From RGIG426 sp045598065 (GTDB lineage Bacteria > Bacillota > Clostridia > Oscillospirales > Acutalibacteraceae), in contig JAZLLJ010000042.1 of NCBI GenBank assembly GCA_045598065.1, positions 1 through 17,067 on the forward strand: a stretch of 17,067 nucleotides of DNA. The letters are read 5' to 3'. Position 1 is the first letter of the stretch; every line of letters begins with the position of its first letter. The translations under genes were made by a program, and so were the position numbers. Under the pieces are notes generated by a model. It did not search any database and was not told where the DNA came from. It saw only the letters and a list, made by a program, of their open reading frames with translations. Shown one piece after another: positions 1-7,466 of this stretch.

Positions 1-57
1 CTTCCATGATATAAATTTATTCACAAATTATACACCGTTTTCTTTCATAAATACCAC

Positions 58-86
58 TTGACAAACAAGGGAAATTGTGCTACTTT
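58..86 (+). promoter_or_regulatory. Probable sigma-A promoter of the zinc-ribbon gene
   Basis: A perfect -35 TTGACA lies at 58-63. Seventeen bases later, at 81-86, is TACTTT, which matches the -10 consensus at only three of six positions. The following gene starts at 151, leaving a leader of about 60 bases. The -35 and spacing are convincing, the -10 is weak. Confidence 0.5.
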
Positions 87-150
87 TCAAGTGTACCTTG
101 TTGTCGACGAAACGCAAACGCCGACGACACTTTTTTTCGGAGGTGTTTTT

Positions 151-618
151 ATGTTTTGCTCTAAATGCGGTGCGAATATTCCGGATTATTCCCTTACCTG
201 TCCCCACTGTGGCGCAGCAATTCAACAATCCTCTGCCCAACACACGGCGCCCACCTACCAACAGCCCACTCAGCAGGGGACGTATCAGCAGAGTGCATAT
301 CAACAGGGTGCTTATCAGCAAAATGCGTATCAACAACCCTATCAGCAACCCGTTTATACGCCGTCGTATGGTCAAGGACAGACGGTCCCTCGCAATGATA
401 CACTCGCAATCTGCATCAAAGTCTTTTTGGTTCTCGGTTGTGCGGCAGGAGCGACAGCCTGCTTGCTTCCTCTCGCCTGGTGTCTCCCGATGACAATCAG
501 CATCTGGAAATCTCTTGACAACCGCCAACCCATCAGCACTGCTATGAAGGTGTGCACACTGTTGTTTGTCAACTTAATCGCCGGCGTTCTTCTGCTTTGC
601 GACAATGAAAGCAACTGA
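151..618 (+). CDS. Small zinc-ribbon membrane protein with a YQQ repeat linker
   Basis: This 155-residue protein has an N-terminal zinc ribbon (C3-x2-C6 and C17-x2-C20). A linker at about residues 30-80 is rich in Gln and Tyr, with YQQ repeated at 36, 45, 50, 55, 60 and 64. Two hydrophobic segments follow at about 86-112 and 132-150, so it probably sits in the membrane with the ribbon and linker on one face. The ATG at 151 is chosen because a CGGAGG ribosome site lies just upstream at 138-143; the frame is open further upstream but has no such site. The layout resembles clostridial 'zinc-ribbon domain-containing protein' families of unknown role. It stands alone between its own promoter and a terminator, and the neighbours give no clue to function. 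Confidence 0.8.
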   Translation: MFCSKCGANIPDYSLTCPHCGAAIQQSSAQHTAPTYQQPTQQGTYQQSAYQQGAYQQNAYQQPYQQPVYTPSYGQGQTVPRNDTLAICIKVFLVLGCAAGATACLLPLAWCLPMTISIWKSLDNRQPISTAMKVCTLLFVNLIAGVLLLCDNESN

Positions 619-640
619 CGCGTATTTCCCCACATAACAA

Positions 641-680
641 AACCACCTCGGTAATCGCGATTACCGAGGTGGTTTTTTGT
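641..680. terminator. Bidirectional intrinsic terminator
   Basis: A perfect 15-bp stem (641-655 with 660-674, loop CGCG) is followed by a T-run on the + strand and preceded by an A-rich run. It can therefore end both the zinc-ribbon transcript (+) and the phosphoribosyltransferase transcript (-), which converge here. Confidence 0.9.
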
Positions 681-682
681 TT

Positions 683-1237
683 TTACGCCATCACACTGCC
701 GTCTGCGTTAAAGAGCGGCAACGGCTCAAGGAAAATAATATCGTCGCGTTTGGCGGCATCACCTTCGGCGAGAATGGCCATTTTGCCGACCACTTGGCCG
801 CCGGCTTGGTTGACCAAGTCTTCCACCGCGGAAATCGAACCACCGGTAGAAATCACGTCGTCGAGGATGAGGATGCGGTTGCCTTTCATTTTGGCGGCAT
901 CCGCGCCGTCCATAAACAGTTTTTGCTCGCCCTCGGTCGTGATGGATTTGTCCACCACTTCGAACACGCCGTTCATATACGCTTTTTTCTTTTTGCGCAC
1001 GAGGAAATACTCGTTGCGGCCGCTTTGACGCGCCATTTCGTGGATCAGCGGAATGGCTTTCGCTTCCGGCGCGACCATATAGTCGAACTCCGGCGCTTTG
1101 TCGAGCAGCGCTTTGGCGCAGGCGCAAGTCAACTCCACGTCACCGAAAATGACGAACGCGGCAATGGACAAGGATTCGTTCAAGTTGCAAATCGGCAGGT
1201 CGCGTTTGACACCCGCCACAGTAATAGGATAGACCAT
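683..1237 (-). CDS. Phosphoribosyltransferase family protein (adenine PRT-like), downstream copy
   Basis: This 184-residue protein belongs to the type I phosphoribosyltransferase fold, which joins PRPP to a nitrogenous base in purine or pyrimidine salvage. The PRPP-binding loop is clear at residues 122-134 (ILILDDVISTGGS), with the two acidic residues and the TGG turn intact. A short segment with EAKAIPL at about 58-64 resembles the Apt/Xpt group (COG0503). The base specificity cannot be read from sequence. The ATG at 1237 has a GGAGG site at 1246-1250 and a promoter at 1278-1306. It is about 79% identical, without gaps, to the gene immediately upstream (1347-1901), and the two start and end at matching residues, so this is a recent tandem duplication. 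Both copies keep the PRPP loop, so neither looks decayed. It could be adenine or xanthine PRT or a regulator of the PurR type, but it lacks the extra N-terminal helix-turn-helix of PurR. Confidence 0.85.
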   Translation of the reverse strand: MVYPITVAGVKRDLPICNLNESLSIAAFVIFGDVELTCACAKALLDKAPEFDYMVAPEAKAIPLIHEMARQSGRNEYFLVRKKKKAYMNGVFEVVDKSITTEGEQKLFMDGADAAKMKGNRILILDDVISTGGSISAVEDLVNQAGGQVVGKMAILAEGDAAKRDDIIFLEPLPLFNADGSVMA

Positions 1238-1277
1238 CGTAAAGACCTCCGTTTTTGTTTTTTAATCTCTGCCATAC

Positions 1278-1306
1278 AGTATAGCACGTCCCGCGGCAAT
1301 TTTCAA
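1278..1306 (-). promoter_or_regulatory. Sigma-A promoter of the downstream phosphoribosyltransferase
   Basis: Reading the minus strand, -35 TTGAAA (1301-1306) and -10 TATACT (1278-1283) are separated by exactly 17 bases. The promoter and leader sequence match those of the upstream paralogue closely, so the control region was duplicated with the gene. Confidence 0.8.
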
Positions 1307-1346
1307 TGGTTTTCGAAAAAAGTAGAAAAACCCTTACGAAAACTTT

Positions 1347-1901
1347 TTACGCCATCACGCTGCCGTCGGGATGAAAAAACGGCAGCGGTTCGAGAAAGAG
1401 AATATCGTCGCGTTTAGCGGCGTCGCCTGCGGCAAAGACAGCCATACGACCAACCACGTTGCCGCCCGCTCGCTTCACAAGGAATTCCAGCGCGGCAAGC
1501 GAACCGCCGGTTGAAATGATATCGTCGAGGAGAAGGATGCGTTTGCCTTTCATTTTCGCGGCATCCGCACCGTCCATAAACAATTTCTGTTCGCCCTCGG
1601 TGGTGGTGGATTGGTACGTTACCTCAAACACGCCTTGCATATACGCCTCTTTCTTCTTGCGCGCGAGAAAGTACTCGTTGCGGCCGCTTTGGCGTGCCAT
1701 TTCGTGGATCAGCGGAATGGATTTCCCTTCCGGCACCACCATATAGTCGAACTCCGGCGCTTTTTCGAGCAGCGCTTTGGCGCAGGCGCAAGTCAGCTCC
1801 ACATCGCCGAGAATGATAAACGCGGCAATCGACAGCGTATCGGTCAATTTGCAAATCGTCAAATCGCGTTTGACACCCGCCACGGTAACGGAATAGGTCA
1901 T
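1347..1901 (-). CDS. Phosphoribosyltransferase family protein (adenine PRT-like), upstream copy
   Basis: This is the second 184-residue type I phosphoribosyltransferase and the upstream member of the tandem pair. The PRPP loop reads ILLLDDIISTGGS at 122-134. By hand count about 39 of 184 positions differ from its neighbour; the differences cluster at residues 15-31, 95-99 and 135-158, while the stretch with IPLIHEMARQSGRNEY and the C-terminal LEPLP region are nearly identical. The frame is open into the tRNA region upstream, but the ATG at 1901 is chosen because it matches the start of the paralogue and has a GGAGG site at 1910-1914 and a promoter at 1942-1970. There is no strong terminator between the two genes, so transcription from here may also reach the second copy. 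The substrate is unknown; purine salvage is the likeliest role. Confidence 0.85.
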   Translation of the reverse strand: MTYSVTVAGVKRDLTICKLTDTLSIAAFIILGDVELTCACAKALLEKAPEFDYMVVPEGKSIPLIHEMARQSGRNEYFLARKKKEAYMQGVFEVTYQSTTTEGEQKLFMDGADAAKMKGKRILLLDDIISTGGSLAALEFLVKRAGGNVVGRMAVFAAGDAAKRDDILFLEPLPFFHPDGSVMA

Positions 1902-1941
1902 AAGGGAATCCTCCGTTTTTGTGTTTTTAACTCTGCCCTGC

Positions 1942-1970
1942 AGTATAGCACAAGCAAAATGAATTTGCAA
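1942..1970 (-). promoter_or_regulatory. Sigma-A promoter of the upstream phosphoribosyltransferase
   Basis: On the minus strand the -35 TTGCAA (1965-1970) and -10 TATACT (1942-1947) have a 17-base spacer. The -35 directly abuts the T-run of the tRNA terminator, so the tRNA unit ends exactly where this promoter begins. Confidence 0.8.
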
Positions 1971-1971
1971 C

Positions 1972-2001
1972 AAAAAATCCCGTTCACTTTCGTGAACGGG
2001 A
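1972..2001 (-). terminator. Intrinsic terminator of the tRNA transcript
   Basis: A 10-bp perfect stem (1978-1987 with 1992-2001, tetraloop GAAA on the minus strand) is followed by six Ts on the minus strand (1972-1977). It lies three bases after the CCA end of tRNA-Thr. Confidence 0.9.
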
Positions 2002-2003
2002 CT

Positions 2004-2079
<76 letters not shown>

Positions 2080-2082
2080 GAA

Positions 2083-2159
2083 TGGCGACCCGGAACGGGA
2101 TCGAACCGTCGACCTCTAGCGTGACAGGCTAGCGTTCTAACCAGCTGAACTACCGGGCC
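2083..2159 (-). tRNA. tRNA-Asp(GTC)
   Basis: The minus strand folds as a 77-base tRNA with encoded CCA. The anticodon stem is CTAGC/GCTAG with loop CTGTCAC, giving anticodon GTC (aspartate). The T-arm contains GGTTCGATCCC. The acceptor stem GGCCCGG pairs with CCGGGTC with one G-T pair. It is the first gene of the tRNA transcript. Confidence 0.95.
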
Positions 2160-2202
2160 ACATTGTCAAAATGCGCTCGGTCAGCGCGCGGACAACGTGA
2201 CT

Positions 2203-2231
2203 ATTATACCCACTTTGTTTTCGTTTGTCAA
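2203..2231 (-). promoter_or_regulatory. Consensus sigma-A promoter of the tRNA pair
   Basis: The minus strand reads -35 TTGACA (2226-2231) and -10 TATAAT (2203-2208), both perfect, with a 17-base spacer. Such a strong promoter fits stable RNA genes. Confidence 0.9.
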
Positions 2232-2342
2232 GGGCTTTTTCGCATTTTTTTCGTTTTTCTTCTGCCCTCATTCGGTCTACTTTCGGCGGTCACGGAATAG
2301 GGTTAATTGAAACGGAACGATTTTGCGAAAGGAACGAAAATT

Positions 2343-4958
2343 ATGGCTGCTTTTCCCTCGCCTCTTACGAAACAACAGGCAGAGACTTCTCGCCGCCTTC
2401 ACGGAGAAAACACCTTGCCGAAAACCGAACGCCCCTCGTTTTGGCGGCAATTCTTGGCAGGTTTCGGCGATCCCATCATCAAAATTCTGTTAGCGGCACT
2501 GGGCTTAAATCTTGTAGTGATGTTTCGGCGGTGCGACTGGTTCGAAGCCGTTGGCATCGCCGCCGCCATTTTGCTTGCCACGCTCGTCTCTACCCTCTCC
2601 GAGCGCGGAAGCGAAGCGGCATTCGAGGCGTTGCAGGCGGAAAACGCCAAACTTTTTTGCCGCGTAAAACGGGCCGAAGGACTACGGAAATTACCCATCG
2701 CAGACGTGGTAACGGGCGATCTTGTGCTCCTTTCTGCCGGCGAGCGTGTACCTGCCGACGGCGTACTGATTGAGGGTGCATTATCCGTTGACCAGTCCGC
2801 TTTGAACGGCGAAAGCCGCGAAACCAAAAAATGGGTGGGAACACCCGAAACCGCCGACAATAACGACCTTACCTGCCCTTGTACGCTGTTTCGCGGAAGT
2901 ATCGTTCAAAACGGCGACGGACTTCTTTTGGTACAAGCGGTGGGCGCACAGACGTTGTATGGGAAAATGGCGCACGAAATGCAAACCGAAGAGCGCGACA
3001 GCCCCTTAAAAATCCGCCTTGCACACTTGGCAAAAATCCTCTCTTTTATCGGCTATGCGGCGGCCGTTTTGGTTGCCCTCGCCGATATGGGGCTTTCCTT
3101 GTGGCACGAAACAGGCGGTAATCTCGCCGTCTTGTCCTCCCTGCCTTTGCAAACGTGGCTTTCCCATCTTCTCCACGCTGCCACTCTCGCCATTACCGTT
3201 GTCGTGGTCGCGGTACCGGAAGGACTGCCGATGATGATTACCGTGGTGCTTTCCGCCAATATGCGGCGGATGCTTAAAGACCACGTACTGGTGCGAAAAT
3301 TGGTGGGAATCGAGACCTCCGGCAGCCTCAATCTTCTGTTTACCGACAAAACGGGCACGCTGACCAAAGGCACGCCGGAAATGGCTCTTTTTTGCGACGG
3401 CGAGGGCAATTTTTATCGGCGGCGCGTGGATGTGAAGCAATATCCGCCGCTGTTTGAGGCAGTGATGCGCGGATGCAAGAACAACGTGGAATGTGACCTC
3501 ACGGCCGACGGCAATGTGGTCGGCGGCAACGGCACCGACCGCGCCTTGTTCGCGTATACCCATCCGAAAAAAGGCGAATCGCCGCCGAAATTCTCCCGTC
3601 GTGTTCCTTTTGATTCCGACCGCAAATGGGCGGCTACCGTTCTCGGCAATCGTGTGTTTATCAAAGGCGCACCGGAAAAGCTGTTGCCGCTTTGCAAAAC
3701 GTACGTCGCCCAAAACGGGCAGATTTGCGCGCTCTCCCAAGGCAAAATGGTCCGCCGACTCTCGATGCTTACCGAAAGTGCGATGCGCGTTCTTTTGTTG
3801 GCGGAGACGGAGACGTTGCCGGAGCACGGACTGCCGCAAACGCTGACACTCGTTGGGCTTTGCGGCATTCGCGACGACCTTCGCCCCGAAATCCGCTCGG
3901 CGGTACGCACCGTGCAAAACGCCGGCGTACAGGTGGTGATGATGACCGGCGACAACCAAGAGACCGCCCGTGTCATTGCCAAAGAAGCAGGCATTTTGCG
4001 GAGTGAAACCTCGCTTGTTCTCGCCGCCGAAACGCTCCACCAAATGAGCGACGACGAGGTAAAAGCCGCACTGCCGCGGCTTGCCGTAGTGTCACGGGCG
4101 CTACCGGCCGACAAAACCCGTCTTGCCGCTCTCGCGCAAGAATGCGATCTGGTAGTCGGGATGACCGGCGACGGACTGAACGATGCGCCTGCGCTTAAAA
4201 AAGCCGACGTGGGGTTTGCGATGGGAAGCGGCACAGAGGTCGCCAAAGAAGCGGGCGACATCGTGATTCTTAACGACGATTTTCGCTCGATCGGCAAAGC
4301 CATTCTCTACGGCCGCACCATTTTTATGAGCATTCGCAAATTTCTCATTTTTCAGCTGACGATGAACCTCTGCGCCGTCGGCGTGTCGCTTTTAGGCCCG
4401 TTCATCGGCATTGACACGCCCGTGACCGTCATGCAAATGCTTTGGATTAACATCATTATGGACACGTTGGCAGGGCTTGCGTTTGCAGGCGAGCCGCCGG
4501 AAAAGGAAACGATGCAAAAGCCGCCGAAACCGCTTTCCGAGCCAATTATCACGCAGAAAATGTGCAGCCAGATTTTCCTCACCGGCGGCTACACGGTGGC
4601 GTTGTGCCTTCTCTTCTTAAAATGGCCGATTTTCTCCCGTTGGTTTTCGCCGGACAACGGCAGTGTGTTCCCCCTCACGGCCTTTTTCGCCCTCTTTGTG
4701 TTCAGCGGAATCTTCAACAGTTTGAGTGCTCGCACCGAACGGTTGTGGTTATTCGCCCATCTGCGCGAGAACAAAGCTTTCGTTTGGGTGATGACCACCG
4801 TCTTTTTCGTACAAATTGCCCTGATTTATCTCGGCGGCGCATTGTTCCGCACTCACGGATTGCCCCTAAATCAGCTGATTTTAGTAATGGGATTCGCCTT
4901 TACCGTGGTGCCTTTCGACCTATTTCGCAAGTGGTGGTTGCGCCGAAAAACCGCATAA
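2343..4958 (+). CDS. Calcium-type P-type ATPase (P2 family, IIB-like ion site)
   Basis: This 871-residue membrane pump couples ATP hydrolysis to cation export, most likely Ca2+. In order it shows the actuator motif NGES at about residue 160, the M4 motif PEGLP (292-296), the phosphorylation site DKTGT with D335, a nucleotide-domain KGAPE, the hinge TGDGLNDAP (from 608), and an M6 motif NIIMD with N703 and D707. M5 begins FQLTMN. The M4 glutamate (E293) plus M6 Asn and Asp are calcium ligands in the known pumps. The M5/M6 pattern FQLTxN and IMDT is closer to plasma-membrane (IIB) pumps than to SERCA, suggesting one calcium site. The ATG at 2343 is chosen because AAGGA lies nine bases upstream; an in-frame TTG at 2307 lacks a site. 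No clear promoter is visible in 2232-2342. It is a single-gene unit, convergent with clpC. Mn2+ or another cation is possible. Confidence 0.9.
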   Translation: MAAFPSPLTKQQAETSRRLHGENTLPKTERPSFWRQFLAGFGDPIIKILLAALGLNLVVMFRRCDWFEAVGIAAAILLATLVSTLSERGSEAAFEALQAENAKLFCRVKRAEGLRKLPIADVVTGDLVLLSAGERVPADGVLIEGALSVDQSALNGESRETKKWVGTPETADNNDLTCPCTLFRGSIVQNGDGLLLVQAVGAQTLYGKMAHEMQTEERDSPLKIRLAHLAKILSFIGYAAAVLVALADMGLSLWHETGGNLAVLSSLPLQTWLSHLLHAATLAITVVVVAVPEGLPMMITVVLSANMRRMLKDHVLVRKLVGIETSGSLNLLFTDKTGTLTKGTPEMALFCDGEGNFYRRRVDVKQYPPLFEAVMRGCKNNVECDLTADGNVVGGNGTDRALFAYTHPKKGESPPKFSRRVPFDSDRKWAATVLGNRVFIKGAPEKLLPLCKTYVAQNGQICALSQGKMVRRLSMLTESAMRVLLLAETETLPEHGLPQTLTLVGLCGIRDDLRPEIRSAVRTVQNAGVQVVMMTGDNQETARVIAKEAGILRSETSLVLAAETLHQMSDDEVKAALPRLAVVSRALPADKTRLAALAQECDLVVGMTGDGLNDAPALKKADVGFAMGSGTEVAKEAGDIVILNDDFRSIGKAILYGRTIFMSIRKFLIFQLTMNLCAVGVSLLGPFIGIDTPVTVMQMLWINIIMDTLAGLAFAGEPPEKETMQKPPKPLSEPIITQKMCSQIFLTGGYTVALCLLFLKWPIFSRWFSPDNGSVFPLTAFFALFVFSGIFNSLSARTERLWLFAHLRENKAFVWVMTTVFFVQIALIYLGGALFRTHGLPLNQLILVMGFAFTVVPFDLFRKWWLRRKTA

Positions 4959-4990
4959 GAAAGCGCCCTGCAAGTTGCAGGGCGCTTTCT
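4958..4990. terminator. Shared hairpin terminator between the P-type ATPase and clpC
   Basis: A 16-bp perfect inverted repeat (4958-4973 with 4975-4990) has AGAAAGCGCC as its outer arm and begins at the last base of the ATPase stop codon. The + strand continues T-rich (TGTTTTGTGTTT). On the minus strand the T-run is weaker. It lies ten bases beyond the clpC stop and probably serves both convergent genes. Confidence 0.8.
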
Positions 4991-4999
4991 GTTTTGTGT

Positions 5000-7462
5000 T
5001 TACGCCGCACCCGCTTCAAACGTAAGGGCATTTTCCTTTACGTCCACTTTCACGGTATCGCCGGCTTTGAAGATGCCTTCCAGCATTTTTTCGGCCAATG
5101 CATCCTCCAATTCTGACTGGATAGCGCGGCGAAGTGGCCGCGCGCCGTACACGTCATCAAATCCGGCTTTGGCCAAATACGCCACCGCCTCATCGGTCAC
5201 GTCAAGATGCAGTTCCAGTTCGTTCATGCGCTTGTCAAGCGTTTTCAGCATCCGACGGGCAATCTCCTCAATGTCGCTTTCAGTCAGGCGGTCAAACACA
5301 ATGGTATCGTCCACACGGTTCAAAAACTCCGGACGGAAGGTCTTTTTCAGTTCACCCATCACGTTTTCTTTCGTCCGTGCGCGCGCGGCGGCCGATTCCG
5401 TCTCCGCATCCCCCGAACCGAAACCAAAAGCGTGTTTTTCGGTGATAAGCCGGGCGCCAACGTTGGAGGTGAGAATGATGACGGTGTTTTTGAAGTCCAC
5501 TTTCCGCCCTTGCGCATCGGTCAAAATGCCGTCTTCCAAAATCTGCAACAGCATATTGAACACGTCCGGGTGCGCTTTTTCGATTTCGTCGAACAACACC
5601 ACGGAATACGGCTTGCGGCGAATTTTTTCGGTCAACTGGCCGCCCTCGTCATACCCGACGTAGCCGGGAGGCGAACCGACGAGCCGCGACACGGTGTGTT
5701 TTTCCATATATTCGGACATATCGAGGCGAATCATCGCATTTTCGTCGCCGAACATCGCTTCGGCAAGCGCTTTGCACAGTTCGGTTTTGCCCACACCGGT
5801 CGGGCCGAGAAAAATAAACGAGCCAATCGGACGTTTCGGATCTTTCAAGCCCACACGACCGCGGCGAATGGCTTTGGCCACCGCTTTGACCGCTTCATCC
5901 TGCCCCACAATGCGTTCGTGGAGAATATCCTCCATTTTTAAGAGGCGTTCACTCTCCTCCTCGTTGAGTTGGCTAACGGGAATTCCCGTCCATCCAGCCA
6001 CCACTTCGGCAATATTTTCGGCGGTAACTTCGCCGGTGATGCCGGCATTTTTCTCCTGCCATTCCGCTTTTTGCGCGTCGAGTTTTTCGGTCAATTCCTT
6101 TTCCTCGTCACGCAACCGTGCCGCGCGCTCGAAATCCTGTTCGTTCACCGCCGCGGCTTTTTCTTCTGCAAGGCGTTTTTGCTCTTCCTCCAACGCTTTT
6201 AAATCCGGCGGCGGCGTAAACGCTTTCAGCCGCACTCGCGATGCCGCTTCGTCCATAAGATCAATGGCTTTGTCCGGCAAAAAGCGATCGGCGATATATC
6301 GTACCGACAACTTCACGGCGGCTTTCAGCGCCTCATCGGTGATTTTCACCTTGTGGTGTGCTTCGTAGCGGTCACGAAGTCCCGTTAAAATCTGCTCCGC
6401 TTCTTCCGGTGTCGGCTCGCCGACCGTAACCGGTTGGAAACGGCGTTCAAGCGCGGCATCTTTTTCGATGTGTTTGCGGTATTCTTCGAGCGTGGTCGCA
6501 CCGATAATCTGCAACTCTCCGCGTGCCAGCGACGGTTTTAAGATGTTCGCGGCATCCACCGCGCCCTCCGCACCACCGGCACCGATAATGGTATGCAGTT
6601 CGTCGATAAAGAGGATAACGTCCCCCGCTTTGACCACTTCGTCAATGGCGTTTTTGATGCGTTCTTCAAAGTCGCCGCGGTATTTTGTGCCGGCAACCAT
6701 TCCGCTCATATCGAGTGTTACCACCCGTTTGCCGACAAGCAGTTCCGGCACCGCACCGTCGGTGATTTTTTGCGCGAGCCCTTCGGCAATCGCGGTTTTG
6801 CCGACACCCGGCTCACCGATTAAGCAAGGGTTATTCTTCGTGCGACGGGACAAAATTTGGACCACCCGTTCGATTTCTTTGGAACGTCCCACCACAGGAT
6901 CCAGTTTGCCCTCTTTGGCAATCGCGGTCAAATCCCGACCGAATTGGTCGAGCGTAGGCGTTTTTCCGCCGGAGGCTTTGCCACCGCGCGGCGCACCGCC
7001 GTCCGCCACCGTCTGCGGTGTCGGGGACTGGATAGCCTCGGAAATGTCTTCCACCAAATCCTCGGTTGAAACACCGAATTCGGAAAGAAGCCGTACGGAC
7101 ACACTGCTCTCATCCTCGGCAACCGCCAGCAAAATATGTTCGGTGCCCACGTAACCGTGTTTCAGCGTTGCCGCAATCCCCACCGCCATTTCCATCGTTT
7201 TCTTGGAACGGGGAGTAAACTCCTGGGGTGTCAATTTCGTGGGCGCACCGCTGTTTTCCATTTCAATAATGCGTTCTTCGTATTCCGCCGCCGTAACGCC
7301 GCGCCCGTTCAACACAGTGGCGGCAACGCCGGTTCCTTCGCGCAAAAGCCCCAACACGATATGTTCCGTTCCCACGTAGCCGTGTCCCATTTCCTGGGCG
7401 GCTTCAATGGCCATATTCAAGGCTTTGTTCGCTTTTTCGGTAAATCCTTTGAACAAAAACAT
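5000..7462 (-). CDS. clpC: ATP-dependent Clp protease ATPase subunit ClpC
   Basis: ClpC is the hexameric AAA+ unfoldase that feeds proteins, including arginine-phosphorylated ones, to ClpP. The 820-residue protein has two Clp-N repeats (about 1-145), the first AAA+ domain with Walker A GEPGVGKT (216-223) and Walker B VILFIDE (282-288), and a middle coiled coil with a UVR-type segment (about 427-465) where McsA/MecA-type adaptors act. The second AAA+ domain has Walker A GPTGVGKT (553-560) and Walker B VVLFDE (621-626), followed by the C-terminal D2 domain. Arginines R340/R341 fit the arginine-finger position. The presumed ClpP-docking loop (about 678-684) carries GFG rather than the usual VGF-like tripeptide. 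The length fits ClpC. It is the last gene of the ctsR operon. Its ATG lies four bases after the mcsB stop, and its AAGG ribosome site is inside the final mcsB codons, so translation is probably coupled. A shared terminator follows. Confidence 0.97.
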   Translation of the reverse strand: MFLFKGFTEKANKALNMAIEAAQEMGHGYVGTEHIVLGLLREGTGVAATVLNGRGVTAAEYEERIIEMENSGAPTKLTPQEFTPRSKKTMEMAVGIAATLKHGYVGTEHILLAVAEDESSVSVRLLSEFGVSTEDLVEDISEAIQSPTPQTVADGGAPRGGKASGGKTPTLDQFGRDLTAIAKEGKLDPVVGRSKEIERVVQILSRRTKNNPCLIGEPGVGKTAIAEGLAQKITDGAVPELLVGKRVVTLDMSGMVAGTKYRGDFEERIKNAIDEVVKAGDVILFIDELHTIIGAGGAEGAVDAANILKPSLARGELQIIGATTLEEYRKHIEKDAALERRFQPVTVGEPTPEEAEQILTGLRDRYEAHHKVKITDEALKAAVKLSVRYIADRFLPDKAIDLMDEAASRVRLKAFTPPPDLKALEEEQKRLAEEKAAAVNEQDFERAARLRDEEKELTEKLDAQKAEWQEKNAGITGEVTAENIAEVVAGWTGIPVSQLNEEESERLLKMEDILHERIVGQDEAVKAVAKAIRRGRVGLKDPKRPIGSFIFLGPTGVGKTELCKALAEAMFGDENAMIRLDMSEYMEKHTVSRLVGSPPGYVGYDEGGQLTEKIRRKPYSVVLFDEIEKAHPDVFNMLLQILEDGILTDAQGRKVDFKNTVIILTSNVGARLITEKHAFGFGSGDAETESAAARARTKENVMGELKKTFRPEFLNRVDDTIVFDRLTESDIEEIARRMLKTLDKRMNELELHLDVTDEAVAYLAKAGFDDVYGARPLRRAIQSELEDALAEKMLEGIFKAGDTVKVDVKENALTFEAGAA

Positions 7463-7466
7463 ATCC

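Noticed and set aside
1302..1340. Terminator between the two phosphoribosyltransferase genes
   Set aside because: A GTTTTCG/CGAAAAC pairing exists but it is AT-rich with a loop of about 20 bases and has no convincing T-run after it.
3006..4043. 345-codon antisense frame within the P-type ATPase
   Set aside because: The + strand gene carries every P-type motif. The antisense product is His/Arg/Phe-rich low-complexity sequence typical of shadow frames.
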